From positions 153,612,583 to 153,676,582 of the forward strand of contig NC_071390.1 in NCBI RefSeq assembly GCF_022682495.2: a stretch of 64,000 nt of DNA, given 5' to 3'. Below the pieces are notes generated by a model. That model did not search any database, was not told the DNA's origin, and saw only the letters and a list, made by a program, of their open reading frames with translations. This document shows, in pieces, positions 21,954-32,350 of this stretch. Source of the stretch: Desmodus rotundus (Eukaryota; Chordata; Mammalia; Chiroptera; Phyllostomidae). The position numbers and the translations under genes are program-made. Positions within the stretch are counted from its first letter, which is position 1. Each line of letters opens with the position of its first letter.

Positions 21954-22764
21954 TGTTGGGAACCGCCCTGCCTGGTTTCAGAGGCTGTAACCCCTCATGG
22001 TTAAGGCTGAGTCAGAGTTGGGACCATAAGCCACTAAGGAGACAAAGCTTATCTCCCTGGCAGGTGTACCACCTCTGCCCACTTCACCCTGCTTGGCCCT
22101 GAGCTTGGCCAGTTAGCCAATGATGGGTAAGACTCCTCAAGGGAGGATCAACCTAAGACAGGCTCTGGTCACAGAACAGGCCCACAGAAAAGGACTCGGG
22201 GGGGCTGTGGAAAAAGGGGGTGATGGACCCTCGCCCCTCGGCTTTGAAATAGCCTGAGTCCTCATTCTGTCTGCAAGAAGTCTCCTAATCTCTTGGCTGC
22301 CTTACTTCCCTTGCCTGACTTAAGCCTGAAGCAATAACAGAGGGCAGTGCAGTCCTGTGCTGGGAGGGGCGGATTCCCTGGGGAATCAGGCCTAAGAAAA
22401 ATACATACATTCCTGAGAAACCTACTTAATTTGTACCCTCAGTTTAAGAGATAAGGGTCCAGACCTGAGATGAGTCTGGCGCCTAAAGTTTTATGGCCCT
22501 CTAACTAATTGAGGTAACTCAGAATAAGCCCTCAGAGTTCTCTGTAAATCATGTATTGTTTAACCCTTACTGGCTGACAATGATTGATGAGCTTTATCTG
22601 TATTCCTATGCGAATGAACCTAATAAAAACCCCTGGAGAGAGAGGCTCTGGGCCCTTCTCCCCTTGAGAGAAGCGGCCACCTTTCCTCCCCAAGCAGATC
22701 ATGTCTTGGTAGTCTTTTTCTTCATCCGTGGTGGACCGGGGGGCTGCGTTAAAGCCCCCCGACA
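21954..22764 (+). repeat. 5' LTR of a class II (betaretrovirus-like) endogenous retrovirus
   Basis: An 811-bp LTR bounded by TGTTGGG at the start and CCGACA at the end. It is markedly more GC-rich than its surroundings. A polyadenylation hexamer AATAAA lies at 22622-22627. The last 45 bp include a GC-rich hairpin (ggggggct...agcccccc). The next two bases lead straight into a tRNA-type primer-binding site, confirming the LTR boundary. The ORFs read through it on either strand are not genes. Confidence 0.85.
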
Positions 22765-22766
22765 TC

Positions 22767-22785
22767 TGGCGCCCGGAACAGGGAC
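22767..22785 (+). other. Retroviral primer-binding site, tRNA-Lys type
   Basis: TGGCGCCCGGAACAGGGAC lies two bases after the LTR end. It matches the lysine-tRNA-3 primer-binding site except for one extra G. Lysine-tRNA priming is typical of betaretroviruses and of lentiviruses; the six-base duplication supports the former. Confidence 0.8.
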
Positions 22786-22840
22786 CTGAGGATTTTCAGG
22801 ACCTGCACGGACCAGAGGCTTCGAGCCACCATCGCCACGG
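22786..22840 (+). other. Residual ERV leader
   Basis: About 55 bp between the primer-binding site and the truncated 3' LTR. This is all that remains of the internal region: no gag, pol or env sequence is present. Confidence 0.6.
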
Positions 22841-22886
22841 CTTCATCCATGGTGGACCTGGGGGGCTGCGTTAAAGCCCCCCGACA
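22841..22886 (+). repeat. Truncated 3' LTR, last 46 bp only
   Basis: Positions 22841-22886 repeat the last 45 bp of the 5' LTR (22720-22764) with two differences, and end with the same CCGACA. This is followed by the right target duplication. A deletion has removed the internal genes and the first part of the 3' LTR. Confidence 0.8.
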
Positions 22887-23085
22887 CTTTTTATCGGGAC
22901 CATCTGAAAATTTTGACAACATTTATTCACAAAGATCTATGCACCCCAATGATCATTGCAGCATTATTCTTGATGCTGAAGACATGGAAACAATCTATCA
23001 AAGTTGTTTTAATAGATGATTGGATAAAGAAGATATGGTACATATATACAATGGAATACTATTTAACCATAAAAATAATAGGAAT

Positions 23086-23512
23086 TTCAGAAAGAGAAAA
23101 ACGGGGAAATAGAGGGGAGAAAAATCATCAAATAAATTATCAAACAGCATTTTCAAGAACTGAATGATGAGTTTTTAGTTAAAAGGACCCTTGAAAGCTC
23201 AGTGCAGTGGATGAAAATATTCTCACGCCAAGGCACATCATTGTTAAAAGTCAACACTGAGGACCATGGAAGAGTCTACAAACTTCATGAGAAAAAAATA
23301 AGAGGTTTCATGGAAAGGATAAAGAGGACAACGATAGAGGACAACATCAAATTTTTCAGCAGCAACACTTGGAAACTGTAACATAATAGGGCAGGGTCAG
23401 GACACAGTCCGAGGAGAAAATAATGGAATTATTATCTCAAGCATCAATGTATTGTGACTGTAGAATTAAGACATCATCATCCATGTAAAAAAAAAGAAAG
23501 AAAGAAAAGGAA
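23086..23512 (+). mobile_element. HAL1 / LINE-1 ORF1-like fragment inserted in the LINE-1
   Basis: Landmarks such as ccaaggcacatcattgttaa, followed by aacactgaggacca and, later, ttcagcagcaacacttgga correspond to the RNA-binding part of a LINE-1 ORF1-like gene as found in HAL1. It ends in an A/G-rich tail (23487-23516) before the host LINE-1 resumes at ataaaatactaccatttgca. Possible short duplication ataaaa on each side. Not coding. Confidence 0.5.
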
Positions 23513-23607
23513 AGATAAAATACTACCATTTGCAACAACATCGATGGAATTTGAGAATACAGCATGCTAAGCAAAGTAAGCCAGACGGGAAAAGTATTTG
23601 CTTTTTA

Positions 23608-23792
23608 GAAAGAGCTGACAAACGATGGCCCCAGCAATGGCTATCCGAGCACAGCCACACCCACTCACTTGCATGAGTCTGGGGCTGCTTCTCCACTCTA
23701 ACAGGAAAACTGGGCAGGTGGAACAGAAATCATGCCCAAATATTTATTTTCTGGCACTTCACAGAAAAAGTTCACAAATACGTGTACTGAGA
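23608..23792 (-). mobile_element. hAT-type non-autonomous DNA transposon
   Basis: The left end (gagctgacaaacgatggccc) and the right end (cttcacagaaaaagttcaca) match the two ends of a common placental hAT MITE whose termini read GTCGGCAAACT. Internal landmarks gagcacagccacacccactc and caaatatttattttctggca also fit. Nearly full length, old. Strand follows the usual consensus orientation. Confidence 0.6.
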
Positions 23793-24084
23793 TAACTTTA
23801 CTGTGATATTTAAGAGGACGCCAATTTTTTTAAGTCCATTTTCTTAATTTTTTAAATTTTAATTTTAAAAGAAAAAGATCTTGGATAACAAGAGTTTTAT
23901 GTGAAATGATGTGAGTAATTGCTCTCCACTGTATTTTATAGTCTCAGCTCCTCTCAGAGAGGTATTGATCAACACTGGGTTCACTTTTGAGGATCTATAA
24001 AACATTACGAAAATCTGTTTTGAGAATGAGCATACATTCTTCTTCATAGTTTTTGTTATTTAAAGTAAGCTAAACTATTGGAAG

Positions 24085-24310
24085 TAAAGAACTAACTGAC
24101 AGTGACCAGAGGGGAGGGTGGCAGGGGGTAATGGGAGAAAGAAGGGGAAGGAGTAAGAAAAGGAACACGAATAGAGGACTCATGGGCATGGACAATGGTG
24201 GGGATTGACTGTGGGAGTGGGGGGGTGGGGTAGGGGGGAGAGCAGTGGGGAAAAAGGTGAGACAGCCGTAACTGAACAACAAATGTTTAAAAATAGAAAA
24301 TAAAATAAAT
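24085..24310 (+). mobile_element. LINE-1 3' UTR fragment
   Basis: Starts near aactgacagtgaccagaggg, has an extended G-rich tract (gtgggagtgggggggtgggg at 24211-24230 and beyond), then ccgtaactgaacaacaaatg and an A-rich tail. This is the 3' end of a fairly young bat LINE-1. 5'-truncated. Confidence 0.75.
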
Positions 24311-25536
24311 TGGAGAGAAGATTGCTGTTACCACTAAAATTTATACATACTTTAAGTAAAAAGTAATAAGAGCAAATTTATTATACAGCAATTTATTAAA
24401 ATAAATATTTTAATATTTTCCCCTTGGGACAGCCTGAAGTATGTTTCCTCATTAAACTTCTTTTTGTTTCAATATAAAATCTTGCTTTGAACATTTTTCA
24501 CAGTACTAAAATCCAAGCAGGGCTTCCTGAAACATTTCATTAAAATAAATATTTAACTTGCCTTGCACATTACTCACGTGCCTTCCCTTTGCATCTCAAG
24601 ATGTGCAGTTTAATTATTAAAATTTACATTTCTAATAGTCACAAAAAGTTTGTCAAAAATTTCACACTCTAAAAGAGGAAAGCTTCTTTAAGATAGCACT
24701 ATGGAACAAGTAGCTTTTGAAATAATACACTTCGCGTTCACTATAAATCTAATCTCTGACTACTGATTCAAGTACACGGATACAATGAATTTTCTTATAT
24801 TCATGCTAAGTTTTAGGTTTTTAAGCTTTGATCTTTTAAAAGCTTTTAACCTTCAAATTACTGTGCTAAGATTTCAATTCTTTCTTCTGACTTTATTTTT
24901 AGAAGATTACTTTAATAATGAACATTTTTGAAACAATGAAAACCTCACTTTGCATTACTTTTAATAATTAATATTAACATATTGTTTAACTATACAAGAA
25001 CTTTTGTATTAATAATTGCAGATGACAAGTAGCACAGCCTAAGGCATAGGAGAAACCAATAGTAAGTAACTCCACTTAATAAACAAGAAAACAGTGGACC
25101 AGAGAGCATGGGTGATTTACACAACATACCACATCTCGAGTTCAAGTTTTTTTGCTTATAAGTTCTGTGCTTATAATATAAACTTTGAGTTTTTAGGCAT
25201 ACTATAAAATTTTTGAAACATTTTAATGGCACAACTAATCCCTCCCATCTTTCCTAACTTTGTCTCCTCATGGATGAGTAATGGAGGTAAGAAAATATAT
25301 TCTCACCATAAAGTGTTTCTGATGATTCTCAGTCATGGTCTGAGGAGGAGAATAATGAAATATTCAAATTGTGTAATTTGAGAAGGGTTTAACTGAAGGA
25401 CATTTTACAAAAGTGTGGGAAAGATTTCCTCGGAGGAAATCTTCCAAGTATTTTTCAGAATACTGAAACAAATTCCAGAAGTAGGGACTGATTAGTAGAA
25501 GGGCAAATCAGGAGATAGTGGTTACAGGTAGTTATA
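24311..25536. other. Unannotated AT-rich stretch
   Basis: About 1.2 kb with no gene or repeat I can identify. Short ORFs only. Confidence 0.5.
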
Positions 25537-25781
25537 AAAAACAGAAACAGAGGCATGGATACATGGAACAGACTGACAGATCTCAGAGGGGAAAAGGGTG
25601 AGGGGGGTGGAGACTGGAAGAGATTAGCCAAGAAATATGTGTATATAGCTCATGGACACAGACAACAATGTGATAAAGGCCTGAAAGCTGGGACGGGGGA
25701 TGGCAGGGGCTGGGAGGAGCAAAGAGGGGGGAATGGGGAACACCTGTAATAGTGTGTCAACAATAAAATTTTTAAAAAGTA
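25537..25781 (+). mobile_element. LINE-1 3' UTR fragment
   Basis: Recognised by gaggcatggatacatggaac, agactgacagatctcagagg, agctcatggacacagacaac and a terminal gtgtcaacaataaaattttt. The 140-codon minus-strand ORF over this and the next element is an antisense artefact. Confidence 0.75.
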
Positions 25782-25794
25782 GCTGTGGGTCAAA

Positions 25795-26065
25795 GGAAAT
25801 TTGGCAGGCACTGTGACCTTCAGTTGAAGGACACCTATAGCTTTTTACAACACTGCCGGAGGCAACCTGTGGAATCAATACATCAGTGACACTGCTTGCC
25901 TTCTTTCCTCTGACCTGCACACTGTCCACTGTCAAACTCTGCCTGAAAGCCAGGGAGCAAGGGGGCCTTTGATGTAATCCACACAGATCAGTTTTCTGGG
26001 ACACAGAGCAGAAAGAAGAAGGGTGGCCAGATCTGGAGAGAAACAAAATACCCAGAAAAATGTTT
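25795..26065 (+). repeat. Unclassified mammalian interspersed repeat
   Basis: The order ctttcctctgacctgcacac, agccagggagcaagggggcc, tgatgtaatccacacagatc and gggacacagagcagaaagaa resembles a sequence common in placental genomes that I cannot name with confidence. Confidence 0.35.
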
Positions 26066-26945
26066 GAGGATACTATCAGGAAATTCAGATTGATTAAATA
26101 TGATGCACTTCATGATCCCATATGTACTTTCTCCTTATCTGGAAAACAAGAGCTAGAGGCAGCCCCTGGCAACTGTGAGCTCTGCACCTCTCATTGCAGG
26201 GTTAATAGCGATAGCTGGGCCAGGAAGCCTCGGCAGGTTTTATCTCTGTCTGCATCAAAGAAGCTTTTCTTTCTCTTTCTCTAGCTCCATTTTTTTTTTT
26301 TCTGATGCTGGCACATAAAGTTTTGACACATTTGTGTAGTAAATTTCTAGGTATATGTTTGTTCTAAGAACCAAAGGCTAATTTACTAGATTTTTAAAGT
26401 TGATTATTATTGCTATAGTACCTGTTAGTATAATTCTTTTTTTCCTTCTACTTTGACTCTATTATACATAGAGTACAAAGAAAAATAAATAAATAATTTT
26501 TTCTTGACAATTTAGGGGAGGACGAGAATCTAGACCAAGAAACATAAAACCTGGGTCTTCCTAGCTCTTCCTTTCTTGCTAGGATTACAGCAAGGAACAT
26601 GACATAGTTTCTGACTTCAATAATTGTTTTAAACTAGAGTAAAATAGCGTATACTGAGTTTTTACCATGTGCTCAGAATTATTGACAAAAATTAAGTCAA
26701 GCTGGAGGGTGAAACTTTAAAAGGTATTAATAGTATTGACTGGTCTGCAATTGAACATTTATGGTACAAATTATCTCAGTATTAATTTAATCACCTTCAA
26801 CAAATAACTTTAACACTACAGGAAGTTTCAGAACTAGCTATGTGGAAATAAGAACCATGTTTTTTCCGTGAGGACTCGTGAGAAGGATTGGCTTCTGAGA
26901 ATGAAAAAATAAGTGGGCAATAAACATGAAAATAAATATAAGAAA
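26066..26945. other. Unannotated stretch
   Basis: No gene or repeat recognised. It includes a T-rich run at about 26289-26301. Confidence 0.45.
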
Positions 26946-27205
26946 AATAATTATGGCAATGATATGTACTTGCCATTGTTCTTAGAGCTCTAGTCACAAT
27001 AACTGGCTTAATCCTTACAGCATTCCTAAGCATTAGCTACTATTATCATCGCCAGTTTAAACAAAGAGAAGCTGAGGCACAGAGCAGTTGAGGTCCTTGC
27101 CCAAGGACACAGAAAAAGTGTCTGGTACAAGGGGATGGATTGCAGGCACGTCAGCCTGAAAGCCTGTTCTCTAGATCACTCTTCACAACTGCCTCTCTCT
27201 GAGTC
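26946..27205 (-). repeat. MIR SINE
   Basis: Clear reverse-complement MIR: acttgccattgttcttagag, ttaatccttacagcattcct, gaagctgaggcacagagcag, ccttgcccaaggacacag and gcctgttctctagatcact in order. Near full length. Confidence 0.85.
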
Positions 27206-27494
27206 CAGGGTCCACATACACAGCATTACTGTGTAGTCAAAGTATTACTGTGAATGTAATTTTGTAGTCCCTGAAGTTGGAGGATAGAGCCAGCAGAATG
27301 TGCATGCCCCTAATGGGATTAAAACAGGAGATTATATCACGGGCTTGACAAATGGAAGAGACAAGATTATTTATATTAATCTGCAAAACTGGAAAGTCAA
27401 AGGCCACAGCTTAATTGTCCTAGTTTGAGACTACAGGAATGGAATGGGGGTAAAAGAAAAGGTCAGTCTCCAAATGGAATCTACATGTCTTAAA

Positions 27495-27672
27495 TTCTTT
27501 TATTCATTAAAATTACTTCTGCAATGATCCAGCAATCCCATATATATCCAAAAGTTGGAAAGCAGGATCTCAAAATTATATTTGCACACCCACATTACTT
27601 ATAGATAAATGATGGAATCACCCCAATGGTCATTGGTGAATGAATGGATAAAGAAAATACAGTATACACAAT
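27495..27672 (+). mobile_element. LINE-1 ORF2 3' part, left of mariner insertion
   Basis: Recognised by aatgatccagcaatcccata, tatttgcacacccacattac and gtgaatgaatggataaagaa. It continues at 28342 after the mariner. Confidence 0.7.
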
Positions 27673-28341
27673 GAGGGCTGTCCATAAAGTATCCATCCAC
27701 GTGCTATGAAAAATAGACATTTATTGAAGAAGATACTAGAAACATTACACAGAAACATAGGACAGTGATGCCTCAGTCCCCTTCTAAGTAAGCACCTTGG
27801 GACCACACACAGTTCTCCCAATTGCCATCAGTTCCCCCATCATATTTTCTTGAATCTCATCAATGGTCTGAAATCTCTTCCTTTTCAAAGGTGATTTTAG
27901 TTTTAGGAAAAGCCAGAAGTCACGGGGTGCCAAATCTGGGCTTTAGGGGGATGAGTCACCCACATGATTTGATGTTTCACCATAAATCTCTGCACAAGAT
28001 GTGATGCATGAGTGGGCATGTTGTCATGATGAAGCTGCCAATCACCAGCTGTTAATAGCTGAGGGCTTCTGAATCATCCAAATAGTTCCCAGGGAGGAAT
28101 GTTCGAGCATAACACAAAATTTGATGCAGATCCATTGCTCTACTCACTCAGTCATTTTGAATGCAAAAGCCACACAGTACACAGGTTTGCTCAAGGTTGT
28201 CTACCACCCCCAATGACTAGTACAGTGGAGTCGTCATTGTTCACACATATGCATTCCAGTCTACTCTTCATGGCTGCCAGGTTATATCTATGTCACAATA
28301 ACTGTTCTCATTGTGGTTGAACTTTTTTCCAGACAGACCTC
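27673..28341 (-). mobile_element. Mariner-type DNA transposon, internally deleted (copy 2)
   Basis: Both terminal inverted repeats are present: left gagggctgtccataaag, right (reverse complement) gaggtctgtctggaaaa. Read on the minus strand it contains the transposase start, the shared deletion junction, the GDWQLHHDN region, and SPDLAPRDFWLF, which keeps the third catalytic Asp that copies 1 and 3 have lost. It is about 669 bp and is inserted into a LINE-1. It is frame-broken and cannot encode transposase. The TA target duplication is only partly preserved (left side reads aa). Confidence 0.85.
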
Positions 28342-28660
28342 ATATGTACAACTGACTATTATTCAGCTATAAAAAAGGAAGGTAATTCTGTTACATGCTA
28401 CAACATGGATGAAACTGGATGACAATATATTAAGTAAAAGAAGTCAGTCTTAAAAAGAAAGCTACTGTAGATTCCACTTATATGAGTACTGAGTGCAGTC
28501 TCATTCATAGAAACAAAAAAGAGAATATCAGTATCAAGGGCCAAGGAAAGAGGAAAATGGGGAGTTGCTTTCTGGCTATATAGTTTCAAGTGTTGCAAGA
28601 TGAAAAACATTTAGAGACCTATTGCACTATAAAATAAATACATGTAACACAATGTTAAAT
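28342..28660 (+). mobile_element. LINE-1 3' part, right of mariner insertion
   Basis: Continues the ORF2 sequence (ctattattcagctataaaaa, tacaacatggatgaaactgg) and the 3' UTR (tatagtttcaagtgttgcaa, gatgaaaaacatttagagac, ctattgcactataaaataaa). Together with the left part it forms one old LINE-1 3' end. Confidence 0.75.
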
Positions 28661-28668
28661 ATATTAAT

Positions 28669-28702
28669 ATCTATATATCCATATCTATATCTATATCTAT
28701 AT
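28669..28702. repeat. (tatatc)n microsatellite
   Basis: Short hexanucleotide repeat between the LINE-1 end and the Tigger element. Confidence 0.85.
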
Positions 28703-28707
28703 GTCAT

Positions 28708-29085
28708 CTACAGTTGATCCTCGAGTAACATGAGTTTGAACTGCACGGTTTCACTTGTATGCAAATTTTTTTCAACAAATAGACAGATGGCTCTCTGTAT
28801 TTCCAGGTTTTATATCTGCAGATTCAACCATCCTCAGATCAAAAACACAGTACTCTCAACCTGTGGTTGGAATTTGCACATGTGGTGGGCAAACTGCACG
28901 TATTGTTCTACGCCGTTTTTTATAAGGGACTTGCGCATCTGAAGCTTTGGGTATCCGTGAGGGTCCTGGAATAAATCCTTCATGGATACCAAGAAAAGAT
29001 GAGTTTTGGGGAAACCCAAGTTATATACAGATTCTGACTGTGCAGCGGTTGGCACCTCTAGCCCTCATGATGGCCAATGATCAAT
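28708..29085. mobile_element. TcMar-Tigger-type DNA transposon remnant
   Basis: The left end is cagttgatcctcgagtaaca followed by tttgaactgcacggtttcac. The interior has atatctgcagattcaaccat and gggtatccgtgagggtcctg, and the right part has gattctgactgtgcagcggt. These are the familiar blocks of Tigger-family non-autonomous elements. Old, with no transposase. Confidence 0.65.
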
Positions 29086-29474
29086 GGTAATTACTTCTGC
29101 CATCATCTGTGCAGACTGGGTATAGAAGGGTGGGATGGGGAATAATCATGATATGTAGGAAAATTACAAGTCTTCTATGGGAAAAACAAGAAACAGTTTT
29201 TAAATTATGCAGAATTGGAATAAAATCTTAACTCTCTCTTATTTTGTGCAGCCATAGATAAATTACTTCAATTTACAAGGCTCAGCGTTCTTTTTTAATC
29301 TAAAACTTGGGTTTAACATATACTTCAAAGGATTTAACAAAGATAACTTCTAGAAAAACATATGGCATCTTGTAGATGCTCCAAAATTGTTTATATACAC
29401 TTCTGATATTTATGTGAAGGAAAATGCTTATGCAAAGGAGATTTCTTGAAATAATGACTTTCTGATCTAGGTCT

Positions 29475-29650
29475 GTAACAGGAGGCAGCATTGTATAGCA
29501 GTTGAAAATGTGACTCTGAATTCAGATGCCCAGTTTTTTGCTCAGCTCTGCATGGCATTGGGAAATATACTTCATCCCCTTCAAAAGCCATACTTACCTG
29601 AGCTGTAAATCTGGATGACAATAAACGCACTGACTCTAGGATGTTCCACA
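29475..29650 (+). repeat. MIR SINE
   Basis: Sense MIR: attgtatagcagttgaaaat, gactctgaattcagatgccc, gctcagctctgcatggc, ending near gatgacaataaacgcactga. Confidence 0.65.
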
Positions 29651-29968
29651 GACACTGAAGTGGGTGATTATATGCATTAGAACCTTTCTTCTCCCTGGCA
29701 TTTCTCTTCTTAAAGGTAGAGGGAGAAAATAAATATTTGTCTTCCAGATCTTTCTTATAATTTAAGAGTAACCATGTGATGCAATTCTCATTAATCAGAT
29801 ATAAGAAAGTGTCTGGATGTTCTTTTTAGCAAGTTTTTCTTTTTCTTCTTAAGAAATATACGAGGCTGGTAGGGGCAATTGGTCTGTAAACCTGTCAGTT
29901 TTGGGCCTTCCCTGTCTTTCTGGAATTCAGATACAAGACCTGGAAGTGCAAGAGCCGATGCATAGATA

Positions 29969-30178
29969 CCTGGCTGGTGTTAATTAGAATGCTGTCCCAT
30001 AATTGAAGGGTTCCTGTTTGATTCCCAGTCAGGGCAAATACCTGGGTTGCAGGTTTGGTTCAGGTGTGAACAGGAGGCAACCAATTGATGCTTCTCTCTT
30101 GCATTAATGTTTCTCTCTCTCCCTCCCTCTCTCTCTAAAAGCAATGAAAGAATGTCCTTGGGCAAGGATTAAAACAAA
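29969..30178 (+). mobile_element. tRNA-derived bat SINE (VES-like)
   Basis: Starts cctggctggtgttaattaga, B box region gtttgattcccagtcagggc, then gcaaccaattgatgcttctc and a CT-rich block. It ends with aatgtccttgggcaaggatt and an A-rich tail. The minus-strand ORF across it is an artefact. Confidence 0.85.
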
Positions 30179-31194
30179 TTTTTTATAAAATTCAATGTAT
30201 AGAAAGAATAGGAATCATCATAGCATTGCCATATGAGCCTTAGACCCCCAAATTTCTTGTATTTATGAATTAAAAAACACTCTATTCTATAAGACACTGC
30301 ATAGGCTTATATCAAGCATTAAAGGAAACAAAGGGGGGAAAACACTTAGCACAGAGACATTCCTGCACCAAATTATTAATGACAGACACATATGTCTAGT
30401 TGAATACAAACCTCATAATCCCTCTACTTCATATTCTGTGGTACTGAGCATATGGTAGAAGAATACATTGGTATCAATCTACATGGAAGTCCTAATTCAA
30501 TATTTCCATCACCTTCTTAACTGTTGCCAATAATACAGAATTACAAAGAGGCAATTGTAGAACAGGTTTCCTCAGTTGTTACAGGGCTAGTGCTCAATAT
30601 GACCTGATGGGTTAGTTGAACAGCGAGGAAAGTACACTTTCACGGATGCATGTGAATGTATTGTAAGAATTCCAAGAGGTTTGCAAAACTCTATTTCTGT
30701 TATGAATTTTAGTGTCACATTAAAAATATTGGATATGCATCTGCCTTGAACTATTTTGATGAGCTTAAAATATCTTGGGGAAGTAGAATGTGTAGCATAT
30801 GCTCAAGCCTTAGTTCATTGACTGGCTTACTGAGCCATGTTGATGGCCTACTGTAAAAGCTGATTCATTTTGTGATTAATCATAGGAAAAGCTAATAAAC
30901 TGAAATGCTTTTTCTACTATTCTGGAAAAATGTATGTTTCTTAATGGTCTTTAAATGGTGTAGTTTTCAACCATGACTTGCTTTCCTTAAACTACCAAGA
31001 TGAAAATTAAAATAACATTTAAAGTGGTAGGTTCAATGAAGTAATGATACAACGGGATCTTTGAAAGTATAAGAATCAAATCATAATTGTACTGAACCAG
31101 TTGCATAGTAGATCATGTTTTCCAGAAAGGAATGCAACATTTCCCAACACACATGTTCTTTTTACAATGTGATTTTGACCTTCTTCCAATTCTT
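30179..31194. other. Unannotated stretch
   Basis: About 1 kb of AT-rich DNA with no gene or repeat I can support. Confidence 0.5.
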
Positions 31195-31365
31195 TTGAAA
31201 ATTTAATTTATTGGGGTGACATTGGTTAATAAAATGATATATGTCAAGCGTACAATTCTATCACACTTCATTTGTGTATTGCACTGTGTGCCCATCACAC
31301 GAAGTCACATCTGCTTGTCATCATTCACTCAACCCCCTCACCCCTTTGAGGTTCTTAATCTACAA
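31195..31365 (-). mobile_element. LINE-1 3'-end fragment
   Basis: Antisense LINE-1 terminus: ttattggggtgacattggtt, caagcgtacaattctatcac, gtattgcactgtgtgcccat. 5'-truncated. Confidence 0.75.
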
Positions 31366-31789
31366 ACACAGTGAGCAAATTAACATGACTGTTTCGTATG
31401 GTAACTTTTGGGATACTTTAAGCAGTAATAGTAACTGCTGCAACTTTTCTTTTTTAGAAGTTAAGGAGTTCTGAACAATGGAACCCCAGATTCTGTAGTG
31501 ATAATAATTATATAACCTATATATTTATATTATATCACACCTTCAACTTTTCTGAATAAATGTAAGCTACACAGATACAGATATATATTTATCCCTTAAT
31601 GTAATTGTCTTCTAGGACCAGTGAGTTTTCTAAAATATGATTTCTGAAGCAGCTGACTCAAGAGTGGTAGGTTGATTGACAGGGTGGCAAACTGAAAAAT
31701 ACATAGTCCAAGAAGGCATTTAAATTAGTATTTGTTTTAACATTTCAAGGAAACACATACCTACTATGTACCTGTTGTTTCTACCTTCG

Positions 31790-32350
31790 GGATTTATTTC
31801 TGTCTAACTCTACTGTGAGCTAGAGAATACCATCTTCATTATTTCTCTTGAACTCATAAATTAAATCGATACTCTTTCTACATCCACCCTTGTTCACTGC
31901 AATCCATTCTCCACACAGAAGTTTGAGATTTGTTTGTTAATATACATTAATTCAGTTACTCATTTCCTAGAAAGCCCTGCAGTATTAAACCTTGAAACAT
32001 TTACATGCTTGCTTGCATGTTGCCATTTCAAAGACACTGGAGTATTCACAACTAAGAACCTTGGCATAATTTACTAGTGCTGCTTACACTAGTCTTTCCC
32101 CTACATTTTGTTTCATTGATCCTTCATTATATTTTAAGTCTAAGCATAATTGTAATCTAAAGGAGGCATCCTCTGACTACTACTGCAAATGTGGGGGCTC
32201 TGCAATTATTCTCCCTTCTCTGTTTCTGACCGATTTAAACCCCATTTGCTCACTTTGTAGTATTTATTATAATCGGTAACTTCTATAGATATATGTACAG
32301 ATATTGCTTGCTTGCTTGTTTGCTTGATTATCTGGTTCTTTGTTGTAAAC
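31790..32350 (+). repeat. Possible L2 relic
   Basis: Weak sense L2 landmarks: ctagaaagccctgcagtatt, aaaggaggcatcctctgact and ttctctgtttctgaccgat. Very diverged. Confidence 0.3.

Larger units (their letters stand above)
21488..23600. mobile_element. LINE-1 with 5' inversion, interrupted by two later insertions
   Basis: From 21488 to about 21769 the sequence is an antisense LINE-1 3' UTR (gttaacaagattatgtaggt, ttcaagtgtacaaagctatg). From about 21766 the orientation flips to sense ORF2 (acctcacacctagtagaatg, gttggatatgtggaggaaaa). The sense part resumes at 22893-23085 (gcaccccaatgatcattgca) and again at 23515-23600 (tgcaacaacatcgatggaat). The sense part ends almost exactly where the antisense part begins in LINE-1 coordinates, and the two share atac at the join. 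This is the arrangement expected from twin priming. The gaps are an endogenous retrovirus and an ORF1-like fragment. Confidence 0.75.

Noticed and set aside
22532..22789. Overlapping 77-codon ORFs on both strands
   Set aside because: They lie within the ERV LTR and primer-binding site; an LTR has no coding role here.
25624..26046. 140-codon minus-strand ORF
   Set aside because: Antisense to a LINE-1 3' UTR and an adjacent repeat; no protein family.
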